Of a stretch of DNA of 64,000 nucleotides, positions 55,194-62,945 are shown piece by piece. How positions within the stretch are numbered: position 1 is the first letter of the stretch; each line of letters opens with the position of its first letter. The stretch covers positions 1 to 64,000 of the forward strand of contig SVLJ01000002.1 in NCBI GenBank assembly GCA_015067995.1, given 5' to 3'. The position numbers and the translations under genes were made by a program. Origin of the DNA: Oscillospiraceae bacterium. GTDB lineage: Bacteria; Bacillota; Clostridia; Oscillospirales; Oscillospiraceae. The notes beneath the pieces were generated by a model that was not told the DNA's origin, searched no databases, and worked only from the letters and a program-made list of their open reading frames with translations.

Positions 55194-55862
55194 ATGCGGA
55201 TCAGACGTACTGCCAATGCCGGCGTACTGCTGACGCTGGACAATGTATCCATCCTGTTGGACGGCGCATGCCAGGGTTTGTCTTCGTACCTGGCATCGCC
55301 TCCGACAGTGCTGGAGGAGCTGGAGACCTGTCCGCCGGACGCGGTGGCTTTTACACATGCGCATCCCGATCACTTTGAAGCGGGCTTCGTGTCACGTTTT
55401 TTCCGCCGTACCGGATGCCCCGTGCTGGGGACAAAGGGAATGGCGGAACAGCTGCCGGAGGTTTCGGTGATGCTGGACGGCACGCTGGTTGGCGGTGTCC
55501 GCGTCATGCCGGTGCCCAGCCGTCATCTGGGCGCGGAATGGCGGAATTATCCCCATGTCAGCTATCTTCTGGAAGGCTCCCGGCGTATCTTTTTTGTGGG
55601 CGATGCTACCCCCGCCTGCTGGAAGGAGGGCGCGTTCCGCCTGCAGCCGGATGTGCTGATCGCTCCTTATCCCTACGTGACCACCCGCATCGGCTGGCAG
55701 ACCACGCTGCGGTTTGCGCCGAAGAAGGTGGTGCTGGTGCATATGCCGGACAGGGAAGCTGACCCGGACGGCATATGGCCTATGGTTACCAAAGCTCTGG
55801 AAGCTCACCGGGAGCTTTCCGTCGAGATTCCAGAGCTGAATGAAACGATCCTCCTGACCTGA
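55194..55862 (+). CDS. MBL fold metallo-hydrolase
   Basis: 222 residues, compact MBL protein of the UlaG/RomA-like size. Metal motif FTHAHPDHFEAGF; downstream ligands lie in PSRHLGA and FVGDATPAC, and LVHMPDRE closes the site. It begins 6 bases after the E1 stop, without its own strong SD, so it depends on coupling. Its link to the dehydrogenase is unknown; a thioester or lactone hydrolase role is a guess. Confidence 0.8.
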   Translation: MRIRRTANAGVLLTLDNVSILLDGACQGLSSYLASPPTVLEELETCPPDAVAFTHAHPDHFEAGFVSRFFRRTGCPVLGTKGMAEQLPEVSVMLDGTLVGGVRVMPVPSRHLGAEWRNYPHVSYLLEGSRRIFFVGDATPACWKEGAFRLQPDVLIAPYPYVTTRIGWQTTLRFAPKKVVLVHMPDREADPDGIWPMVTKALEAHRELSVEIPELNETILLT

Positions 55863-55871
55863 TGATATGTG

Positions 55872-55911
55872 CAGGGAACCCTGTGCCGTGGCTGCGGCAC
55901 AGGGTTCCCTG
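55872..55911. terminator. Bidirectional hairpin between dehydrogenase and amidohydrolase operons
   Basis: A 17-bp perfect stem (55872-55888 with 55895-55911) between convergent genes. T content after it is low, but the stem is very strong. Confidence 0.75.
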
Positions 55912-55922
55912 TTGTTGCAGTA

Positions 55923-56738
55923 TTACAGACCCAACCCGTAGATGCGGTTGGCATTTTCAAAGAATACGGCGTCCCAGTGCTGTTCCGGCACCAGCTGACG
56001 GATGAAGCGGATATAGTCGCCCAGATTGACGATGGGCCAGTCGGTGCCGAACAGGATTCTGTCCCAGCAGCTGCTGGCAGCCAGCCACGTCCGCAGCAGG
56101 AACACATAGCCCGTCTGGTCCCGCATGTACTGCCGCAGATCCACCGGCCCTTCCAGAATACCGGATACGTCTGCCGCCACATTGCGATTCTTGGCCAGCA
56201 CAGCCGCAGCGGTCTCCAGAAAAGGATTGCCGAAGTGACACATGACGAACCGGGTGTCCGGATGGTCGGCAGCTACCTCGTCCAGTACAAGAGGATGGCA
56301 GTATTTCAGATGTGCCTGCGGGTTGGAGGTAAGCCCCATATGCACCGCCACCGGCTTGTGATACCGGGCGGCCAGCCGATACACCGGCTCATAGAGAGCG
56401 TCGGTAAGGGGCAGCTTATTGTAGCCGGGATACAGCTTCACGCCGCAGCAGCTGTCACGCTTCAGATTTTCTTCCACCTTCGTCATAGCGTCATCCGGCA
56501 TGGAAGCCATCAGGGAGCTGTCCAGTCCGATGCAGTAGTGGAAGAGCTCGGCGGGATAGCTGTGATACTCCGGCTCCATGCTGCGGTTTCCCATCACCAC
56601 ACCGTGGACGATTTCCAGCTGACTGTAGACCTCACGCAGATGTTCGATGGAGTTGTGGTGTCCCACGGAGCTGGCCAGCTGCTCCGGCCGGGGCGTATCA
56701 TTGGGAAAGAGGTGCAGATGTGCATCGATGATTTTCAT
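55923..56738 (-). CDS. Amidohydrolase family protein (amidohydrolase_2 type)
   Basis: 271 residues, metal-dependent TIM barrel hydrolase or decarboxylase. The N-terminal DAHLHLFP gives the HxH ligands, CHFGNPF the later His, and FGTDWPIVN the catalytic Asp. The substrate is unknown; related enzymes act on cyclic amides, lactones or aromatic acids. The start at 56736-56738 has AAGGGAG and overlaps the lplA stop by 4 bases, making a two-gene operon. Confidence 0.82.
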   Translation of the reverse strand: MKIIDAHLHLFPNDTPRPEQLASSVGHHNSIEHLREVYSQLEIVHGVVMGNRSMEPEYHSYPAELFHYCIGLDSSLMASMPDDAMTKVEENLKRDSCCGVKLYPGYNKLPLTDALYEPVYRLAARYHKPVAVHMGLTSNPQAHLKYCHPLVLDEVAADHPDTRFVMCHFGNPFLETAAAVLAKNRNVAADVSGILEGPVDLRQYMRDQTGYVFLLRTWLAASSCWDRILFGTDWPIVNLGDYIRFIRQLVPEQHWDAVFFENANRIYGLGL

Positions 56739-57751
56739 GGCGTACTCCCTTCGCAAAGCAGAGTGAGGATGTCCTGCGGCTGTGCGCCGGTGAAGAAGCG
56801 GGAAACCCCGGCGTCTTCCAGAACGGGACGACAGTCTGCCACTGTCAGCCGAAGACCCACCAGTTTTTCAGCCAGCTCTTCCGGTTCTACAGTGCTGAAG
56901 AAGTCGCCAAGGAAGGCAATGGCGGCAATGCGGCCCTTTTCCAGTTGGATATGCGCCTCCACAGTACCGCAGCCTTCCAACCGCTGCTTGCGGACGAGCG
57001 TGCAGGGAGGCGACGCGCCGTAGTTCCAGTCCCAAGTGTCATAGCGCTGGCGGCGGAGCTCTTCAATCGCTGCTATATCAGCACCTGTAATGGTATATTC
57101 CATTACACCGTTTGGGAACAGGTGCTGCAAAATCCGCGCCTTGAAGTCGGCAAGAGAGACCTCCTGCTGCAAATGAGGGCGGATGGTGGTGACGCGGCTG
57201 CGGACGGACCGGACGCCCTTGGCCTGGATCTTAGCAGGATCTGCATGCAGTGCACCGCCCAGAACCGAAAGGTCCGAGTCGAAGAGCAGCGTGCCGTGAT
57301 GCATCACCCGGCTGTCCCGGATATACTGGGCGTTGCCGGAAACCTTCTGCCCTGCGATGAGAATGTCGTTCCGGCCGCTGACCTGCGCATCCGCACCCAG
57401 GGATACCAGTGCGTCTGCTACGGGCTGACAGAACTTCCGCAGATCCACCTGTGCAGAATCGCCGGCGTCGGAGATCCATGTATAATTCAGATTGCCCAGA
57501 TCGTGGTAGACGGCGCCGCCGCCGGACAGACGCCGGACGATGCGAATGCCGCGCTCGCGGACGTAGGCCTCGTTGATCTCCGCCAGTGTGTTCTGGTGCT
57601 TGCCGATGATGATGGCGTTTTGATTCTGCCAGAAGAGGAAGTACTGGCGATCACGGGGCAGTTCATCGAAAACGTATTGCTCCAGCGCCAGATTGAAGGC
57701 CGGATCGGTGGAGGTGACATTGATATATACCGTGTTTTCCAGATGCGTCAC
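56735..57751 (-). CDS. lplA: Lipoate--protein ligase
   Basis: 338 residues with an N-terminal ligase domain (RRLSGGGAVYHDLGNLNYT, and the catalytic Lys in GQKVSGNAQYI) and a C-terminal accessory domain. It activates free lipoate with ATP and attaches it to lipoyl domains. The neighbouring E2 (50061-51311) is the obvious acceptor in this window. It is transcribed towards the dehydrogenase operon. Confidence 0.93.
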   Translation of the reverse strand: MTHLENTVYINVTSTDPAFNLALEQYVFDELPRDRQYFLFWQNQNAIIIGKHQNTLAEINEAYVRERGIRIVRRLSGGGAVYHDLGNLNYTWISDAGDSAQVDLRKFCQPVADALVSLGADAQVSGRNDILIAGQKVSGNAQYIRDSRVMHHGTLLFDSDLSVLGGALHADPAKIQAKGVRSVRSRVTTIRPHLQQEVSLADFKARILQHLFPNGVMEYTITGADIAAIEELRRQRYDTWDWNYGASPPCTLVRKQRLEGCGTVEAHIQLEKGRIAAIAFLGDFFSTVEPEELAEKLVGLRLTVADCRPVLEDAGVSRFFTGAQPQDILTLLCEGSTP

Positions 57752-57825
57752 GTCCTTTCCATACGTGTTGGGGCGTCGCTGTTACGACGGGAGCAGATTT
57801 TCCGTGGCGTCGCATATCGGTTTTC

Positions 57826-57854
57826 ATTATATAGCGGCGGCGGAAAAAAGGCAA
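57826..57854 (-). promoter_or_regulatory. Promoter of lplA-amidohydrolase operon
   Basis: Minus-strand TTGCCT (57849-57854), 17 bases, TATAAT (57826-57831). Confidence 0.55.
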
Positions 57855-57863
57855 CGGCCTTGG

Positions 57864-57893
57864 TTGCAATTCATGCTCTGCTGTTGGTATAAT
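57864..57893 (+). promoter_or_regulatory. Promoter of the glycerate kinase gene
   Basis: TTGCAA (57864-57869), 18 bases, consensus TATAAT (57888-57893), 34 bases ahead of the ATG. An intact promoter in front of a broken reading frame. Confidence 0.65.
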
Positions 57894-57926
57894 GGTGAAC
57901 AAGAATTTGCACGCAGGAGGCGCTCT

Positions 57927-59056
57927 ATGAAGAAGTGCATCATGGTTTCCGATTCCTTTAAGGGTACGCTGTCCAGCCGGGAGATCTGCGAAATCGCCCG
58001 CCGGACGGTTCCTCAATATTTTCCCGGGTGTGAGGTGGTCTCCATCCCTGTGGCGGACGGCGGCGAGGGCACGGTGGACTGCTTTGCCGAGGCGCTGTCG
58101 GCGCAGCGGGTCATGGCGGCAGTTTCCGGCCCGTATGGAGAAACCGTAGAGGCGGCATATGCACGGAAGGATGCGCTTGCCGTCATCGAAATGGCCTCTG
58201 CCGCAGGCTTGCCCATGGTGGCGGACCGGAGGAACCCGGCTGTTACCACCACCTACGGTGTGGGACAGCTGATCCGTCACGCGGTGGAAAGCGGCTGCCG
58301 GGAGATTCTGCTGGGACTGGGCGGCAGCTGCACCAACGACGGCGGCTGCGGCTGTGCTGCCGCGCTGGGCGTGCGCTTTCTGGATGCGGCGGGAGCATCC
58401 TTTGTGCCTTGCGGCGGCAATCTCGGTAAAATTGCTCATGTCGATGTCTCGGCGTGCCGTCGGCTGCTGCAGGGTGTGCGCATCACCTGTATCTGCGATG
58501 TGGACAACCCGCTGTACGGCCCTACCGGCGCAGCGCATGTCTTCGCACCCCAGAAGGTGCGGATGCTGCCATGGTTGCGCTGCTGGACGGTGAGCTGCAG
58601 GCGCTGGCAGGCGTACTGGAGAAGGAGCTGGGCATCAGCATTGCGGATATGCCGGGAGCAGGCGCTGCCGGCGGCTTTGGCGGCGGCGCCGTGGCGCTTC
58701 TGGGCGCGGAGCTTCGCCCGGGTATCGAGGTGGTGCTGGACACCGTGGATTTTGACAGGCATGTCCGGGATGCGGATCTGGTCATCACCGGCGAAGGCCG
58801 GGTGGATTCCCAGAGCGTCCGGGGGAAGGTGATCTCCGGTGTTGCCCGACGGACGAAAACTGCCGGTGTGCCTCTTGTTGTGATTGCCGGCGGTATTGCG
58901 GAGAGTGCGGAGGAGGCCTATGAGCTGGGTGTGACGGCTATGTTCGGCATTGACCGGGAGGCTGTGGCCTTTGAGACCTATGCCCATAAGAGCGCCGAAA
59001 ACTATCGGCGGACGCTGGAAGATGTGCTGCGTCTGATCCGGTCTGTGGAACGATAA
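57927..59056 (+). pseudogene. Glycerate kinase with a one-base frameshift
   Basis: The first 210 codons (MKKCIMVSDSFKGTLSSREI to HVFAPQK) match the N-terminal two thirds of a type I glycerate kinase, including VADGGEGTVD and GLGGSCTNDGGCG. At 58551-58559 the frame breaks: the expected APQKGAD needs one more G in the run AAGG (58554-58557). The next frame continues perfectly (GADAAMVALLDGEL to IRSVER, stop at 59056). Either a recent deletion, a consensus error in a G run, or a slip site. If intact it would phosphorylate glycerate. AGGAGG precedes the ATG. Confidence 0.85.
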
Positions 59057-59068
59057 GGAAAAATGTGT

Positions 59069-59099
59069 GAGCCCCTCGGATTTCCGAGGGGCTCGTTTT
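59069..59099 (+). terminator. Terminator of the glycerate kinase gene
   Basis: An 11-bp stem (59069-59079 with 59084-59094) followed by GTTTTGTT. It also sits just beyond the end of the convergent ABC operon. Confidence 0.85.
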
Positions 59100-59103
59100 G
59101 TTG

Positions 59104-59742
59104 TCAGAGGGCGGCTTCGTCCCGGCGGGCGGCCTGTGCGTCCAGCAGTTGCAGGAATTCTTCTTCCGACAGGGGCCTGTCCAGATCAAAACAGGTTTCC
59201 GTCAGCCGGTGGTGGAAGGCGAAACGCTGCCTGCGGTCGGGAATGGCCTGCAGCACCGCAGGACGCTTGGCCTGCAGCCAGTCCAGAATTTCCTCGGTGT
59301 GATCCGGCAGCAGAGCATCCACCTTCTGCTTCAGCTGCACGGCGGCCGCGGGACTGGCGCCGTCGGTGGAGATGCCGATGGAAAGCTTGCCCCGGGTGAT
59401 GAGGGAGGGAAACACAAAGGTGCAGGCAGGCTGGTCGTCCACCACATTCACAGGAATGCGCTGTGCCTGGCACAGAGCGGCGATCCGGCGGTCTTCCGTC
59501 TGATCGCCGGTGGAAACCACCACAAAGGCAGGCGGCGGGGTCAGGTCGCTTTTCTGAAAGTGCCGGCGGTGGATCGCAATGCCGGGGATGGCTTCCAGCT
59601 CCGGCAGCAGTTCCGGCGCGATGACCCGCAGTGCGGGGGAAAAGGGCAGCAGACGCTGAACCTTTTCCAAAGCGTGTTTTCCGCCGCCGACGATGAGTCC
59701 GTCAGCGCCGCAGATATCCATAAAGAAGGGAAACAGTGGCAT
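59104..59742 (-). CDS. Precorrin-2 dehydrogenase-like protein (CysG N-terminal type)
   Basis: 212 residues. The NAD-binding motif is LIVGGGKHALEKVQRLL at the N-terminus, followed by VVVSTGDQTEDRRIAALC, VNVVDDQPACTFVFPSLI and GKLSIGISTDGASPA, the signature blocks of precorrin-2 dehydrogenase/sirohydrochlorin ferrochelatase. It oxidises precorrin-2 to sirohydrochlorin on the way to siroheme, F430 or anaerobic B12. AGGAGG precedes the start at 59740-59742. It is the last gene of an ABC importer operon, suggesting that iron or a corrinoid/heme is the cargo. Confidence 0.85.
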   Translation of the reverse strand: MPLFPFFMDICGADGLIVGGGKHALEKVQRLLPFSPALRVIAPELLPELEAIPGIAIHRRHFQKSDLTPPPAFVVVSTGDQTEDRRIAALCQAQRIPVNVVDDQPACTFVFPSLITRGKLSIGISTDGASPAAAVQLKQKVDALLPDHTEEILDWLQAKRPAVLQAIPDRRQRFAFHHRLTETCFDLDRPLSEEEFLQLLDAQAARRDEAAL

Positions 59743-59764
59743 GTGGATTGACCTCCTGTGGGAT

Positions 59765-60529
59765 TCATCGGAGGGCACTGCAGACATAGTGCCACCCGTC
59801 GTCGCTGAGGATGCGCTGCACCTGTACGCCGAAGACGTCGGTCAGCATACCGCCGGCAAACAGCTCGTCCGGTGTGCCGATGCACAGCAGACGTCCCTGT
59901 TCCATGACGGCAAGGGTGTCGGCGGTGCGCAGTGCCAGAGAAAGATCGTGCAGCACCATCACAACAGCTTTTCCCTCCGCAGCCAGCCGCCGTGCCAGCT
60001 CCATGGTATGCAGCTGATGGGCAATATCCAGAAAGGTTGTGGGCTCATCCATGAGGATGGTGTTCGTGTCCTGTGCCAGAGCCATGGCAAGGTAAACGCC
60101 TTGCTGCATACCACCGGACAGCTCTTTCACGTTTTTTTTCTCCAGTTCCTTCAGTCCCACCCAATCCAGTGCCCGGCGGGCGATGTCACGGTCTTCCGGT
60201 TGATAGCGGCGGGGATAGGACAGGTAAGGAAAGCGTCCGTGCAGGACCAGGCTCAAAACGGAAATGTCCGGGACACGGCGGCTCTGGGGCAGATACGCCA
60301 CCTGCCGCGCCGTTTGTGTGGGCGAGAGCGCGGCTGAAGAGACGCCATTGAAAAGCAGCTGGCCGTCGGAGAGGGGAAGGATGCCGGTGATGGTTTTCAG
60401 CAAAGTACTTTTTCCACAGCCGTTGGGTCCGATGATGACGGTGACCTTCCCCGGCTGCAGCGTCAGGGAGATATCGTGGATGACATTCCTGCCGCTGTAA
60501 CCGGCATAGACATTGTGCAGCTGGATCAT
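59765..60529 (-). CDS. ABC transporter ATP-binding protein (FepC/BtuD type)
   Basis: 254 residues. Walker A GPNGCGKST, Q-loop YLPQSRR, ABC signature LSGGMQQGVYLAMAL, Walker B TILMDEPTTFLD, H-loop VLHDL. The signature is slightly unusual (LSGGMQQ in place of LSGGQ/ERQ). It energises import of an iron chelate, heme or cobalamin. Its start overlaps the permease stop by 4 bases. Confidence 0.92.
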   Translation of the reverse strand: MIQLHNVYAGYSGRNVIHDISLTLQPGKVTVIIGPNGCGKSTLLKTITGILPLSDGQLLFNGVSSAALSPTQTARQVAYLPQSRRVPDISVLSLVLHGRFPYLSYPRRYQPEDRDIARRALDWVGLKELEKKNVKELSGGMQQGVYLAMALAQDTNTILMDEPTTFLDIAHQLHTMELARRLAAEGKAVVMVLHDLSLALRTADTLAVMEQGRLLCIGTPDELFAGGMLTDVFGVQVQRILSDDGWHYVCSALR

Positions 60530-61515
60530 GCGTGGCCTCCTTTCCGGCGGAGCAGCAGGTACAGGAAGAAGGGGCCGCCCATGAAGGAGAGCAGGATGCC
60601 CACGGGGATCTCATAGGGCGCAAACAGCAGGCGGGAGAGCAGATCGCATACCGTTACCAGCGCAGCGCCGGACAGGGCGCAGAAGGGGAGCAGGGGGCGG
60701 CTTTCCGTGCCTGCAAACTTCCGGGCGATGTGTGGCACAATGAGCCCTACGAAGCCCAGCAGACCTGCGAAGCTGACGGCAGCGCCGGCCAGCAGTGCGG
60801 CAAGGCCCAGAAATAGTGTGCGCATCTTTTTTACGGAAAGTCCCAGACTCCGGGCGGTGTCCTCGCCCAGCGCCATAACGTCCAGCTCGCTGCTGAGAGT
60901 CATCAGCAGAAGGAGTGCCAGCAGAATCAGGACGCCTGCGGGGATCAGCCGTGTGTGCGCCACGGCGGAAAAGCCGCCGATCCGGAAATCGGCTGCCTGC
61001 ATACCGGCATCGGGGAAGAGGATGGAGATGGCCTCCGAGGCAGCGGTCAGGCAGCTGTTCACCGCCACGCCGCCCAGAATCACCGTGGTGCGGGAAGCTC
61101 CCAGCTTCTGCGCGGTGATGGCCACCAGAAGAACGGCGGCAGCCGCACCGAAAAAGGCTGCGCTGGCAATGAGCCAGCCGGAGAAAGCGCCCAGTGCACA
61201 GCAGATGGTGACTGCCAGCGCCGCACCGGCGTTAACGCCGATGATGCCCGGCGAAGCCATTTCATTGGCCAGTACGTTCTGAATCACAGCGCCGGATACG
61301 GCCAATGCTCCTCCAGCCAGAAGACAGGCTGCGGTACGGGGGATTCGGGAGAACCAGAGGATGCGTCCGGCGGTGCTGTCCGCACCGGTTTGCAGCGCTT
61401 CCCACAGCTGCGCCGGAGACAGGTGTACCGATCCCAGGCACAGGCTGGCGGCGGCGGCCAGCATGCACAGTGCGGCCACTGCCGCAACTCGCACGGAGGG
61501 ATTATTTGCTTTCAT
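60526..61515 (-). CDS. ABC transporter permease (FecCD/BtuC type)
   Basis: 329 residues, about nine or ten membrane segments. RIPRTAACLLAGGALAVSGAVIQNVLANEMASPGIIGVNAGAA (seen in parts: RIPRTAACLLAGGAL, QNVLANEMASPGIIGV) and LGFVGLIVPHIARK are the FecCD signatures. I chose the ATG at 61513-61515, inside the end of the upstream gene, with GGAGGCGAT before it; a start 27 bases upstream is possible. Single permease gene, so it probably forms a homodimer like BtuC. Confidence 0.92.
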   Translation of the reverse strand: MKANNPSVRVAAVAALCMLAAAASLCLGSVHLSPAQLWEALQTGADSTAGRILWFSRIPRTAACLLAGGALAVSGAVIQNVLANEMASPGIIGVNAGAALAVTICCALGAFSGWLIASAAFFGAAAAVLLVAITAQKLGASRTTVILGGVAVNSCLTAASEAISILFPDAGMQAADFRIGGFSAVAHTRLIPAGVLILLALLLLMTLSSELDVMALGEDTARSLGLSVKKMRTLFLGLAALLAGAAVSFAGLLGFVGLIVPHIARKFAGTESRPLLPFCALSGAALVTVCDLLSRLLFAPYEIPVGILLSFMGGPFFLYLLLRRKGGHA

Positions 61516-62476
61516 TCTGCATGATCGCCTCCAGCTTTTCATAGGCTTCGCCCCAGCGGGCGTTGGGTTTCATAGAATAGAGGGCTTTGTCCATGACAAA
61601 GACGCGGCCTTCTCTCACGGCGGTGAGCTGTGCCAGCGCCGGCTGCTGGGCAAAGAATGTATCCACATGCCTGCGGATAGCCTCCGGATCATCGCCCTGC
61701 TGGGCAATAAAGATAAAATCCGGGTCCTGCAGCAGAATGTGCTCCACGCTGAGGTTTTCCAGCAGGGAGGTATCGCTGTCGGCAATGTTGATACAGCCAA
61801 GAGCATGAAGCATTTCTCCCAGCACATTGCCTGTGGAATTCTTGGCACGGATGTAGGTGGCGGATGCCCGGAGATTCAGTACCGTGGGCGCAGCTCCTGC
61901 GTTCTGAATCCGTTGCTGTGAGGCTGCGATGACACGGTCGATCTGCTCCTGAATGGCCAGTCCGTTGGCTTCGTACAGATCCTCACGTCTGGTGATCCGG
62001 GTGCACAGCTCCAGAATACGCAGGTAATCGGAAAAGTCCGACACGTCAAAATATGCCGTGGGGATCTTGGCGGCCTCCAGCGTATCCATCCAGTCCAGAT
62101 GCAGCTGGGTGTTGGCGCTGGCCAGAATAAAATCCGGCTGTGCTGCGAACAGAGCCTCCATGCTGAGACGCTTCGTCATTCCAAGGTTGACGGCGTCCTC
62201 CGGCAGGGGGAGGGCAAGATCCTCCCAGGCATCGTCTGCCGAGGCTGCCACCGTGCCTCCGGCCAGACACCACACATCGGCAAAGCTGCCCAGCAGTGCC
62301 GCGGTGCGCTGCGGATCTGATACCGTCACTTCCCGCCCCAGATCATCGATGAAGGTAAGTTCGGACATAGAACCGGCCTGTATCGGTTCTTTACTGCAGG
62401 AACTGACGGTGATCAGCAGAAAAACCGTTATCAAGAGAGATACTATCTTGTGCTTTTTGTTGCATATATTGCGCAT
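61502..62476 (-). CDS. ABC transporter substrate-binding lipoprotein (FecB/BtuF type)
   Basis: 324 residues. Signal peptide with lipobox VSSC (Cys27), then a class III binding protein beginning TFIDDLGREVTVSDPQR, with the long central helix and VLNLRASATYIRA in the second lobe. It catches an iron chelate, heme or corrinoid outside the cell. It is the first gene of the SBP-permease-ATPase-dehydrogenase operon and overlaps the permease start by 14 bases. Confidence 0.9.
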   Translation of the reverse strand: MRNICNKKHKIVSLLITVFLLITVSSCSKEPIQAGSMSELTFIDDLGREVTVSDPQRTAALLGSFADVWCLAGGTVAASADDAWEDLALPLPEDAVNLGMTKRLSMEALFAAQPDFILASANTQLHLDWMDTLEAAKIPTAYFDVSDFSDYLRILELCTRITRREDLYEANGLAIQEQIDRVIAASQQRIQNAGAAPTVLNLRASATYIRAKNSTGNVLGEMLHALGCINIADSDTSLLENLSVEHILLQDPDFIFIAQQGDDPEAIRRHVDTFFAQQPALAQLTAVREGRVFVMDKALYSMKPNARWGEAYEKLEAIMQNESK

Positions 62477-62656
62477 AAATTCTCCAAATCAGAAGAGGAG
62501 TGCAGTTGTCGGAGGGAAAAGGAGTGTGTCATCATTTGCAGAAAACACGAAGAGCAATCATACATCAGTGGTAAAAAAACAAAAAGGTTTCTTCAAAAAA
62601 ACGCGATCAGATCCGTAGAAAATCTTAAAAAAACGATTAAATATGATTGCATAGAG

Positions 62657-62685
62657 ATTATAGCATACCTTTCGACAGTTTACAA
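62657..62685 (-). promoter_or_regulatory. Promoter of the ABC importer operon
   Basis: Minus-strand TTGTAA (62680-62685), 17 bases, TATAAT (62657-62662). The leader to the SBP start at 62476 is about 175 bases, AT-rich, with poly-T and poly-A runs. I see no cobalamin riboswitch or clear Fur box in it. Confidence 0.6.
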
Positions 62686-62739
62686 GGAAAGGGGAGCAAA
62701 TGCCGGCGTTAAGCCTGCGCTAATGAAGCGGAAGTTCGA

Positions 62740-62768
62740 TTGACAATTTTAACCGTGAATTCTATAGT
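62740..62768 (+). promoter_or_regulatory. Promoter of the P-type ATPase gene
   Basis: TTGACA (62740-62745), 17 bases, TATAGT (62763-62768). It is back to back with the importer promoter; the leader to the ATG is about 170 bases. The leader contains a CCCGAACC...GGG-type hairpin near 62870 but no known riboswitch that I recognise. Confidence 0.7.
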
Positions 62769-62945
62769 ATACATGCATAGCAAGAAAAGCGGATATAGAT
62801 ACAGAACTCTGCATAGGATATTCCATATGAGAGAGTATGTGTTCTGACACATGTCATTTTCCCGAACCGTTTGGGAATGGGGTTTGTAGACCGCTGTTTT
62901 TGGTGTGGTATTCACAGGGATAAGGATGAAAAGGAGAAGTAACAG

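Noticed and set aside
50007-55373. A very long open frame (1788 codons) on the minus strand across the dehydrogenase operon
   Set aside because: It lies antisense to E2, E3 and E1, which have clear homology and SD sites. Its His/Gly/Leu-rich composition is what the reverse of GC-rich codons gives.
62450-62743. A 97-codon Lys/Glu-rich plus-strand ORF between the importer and the ATPase
   Set aside because: It overlaps the start of the binding-protein gene, spans two divergent promoters, and has the composition expected of translated AT-rich spacer.
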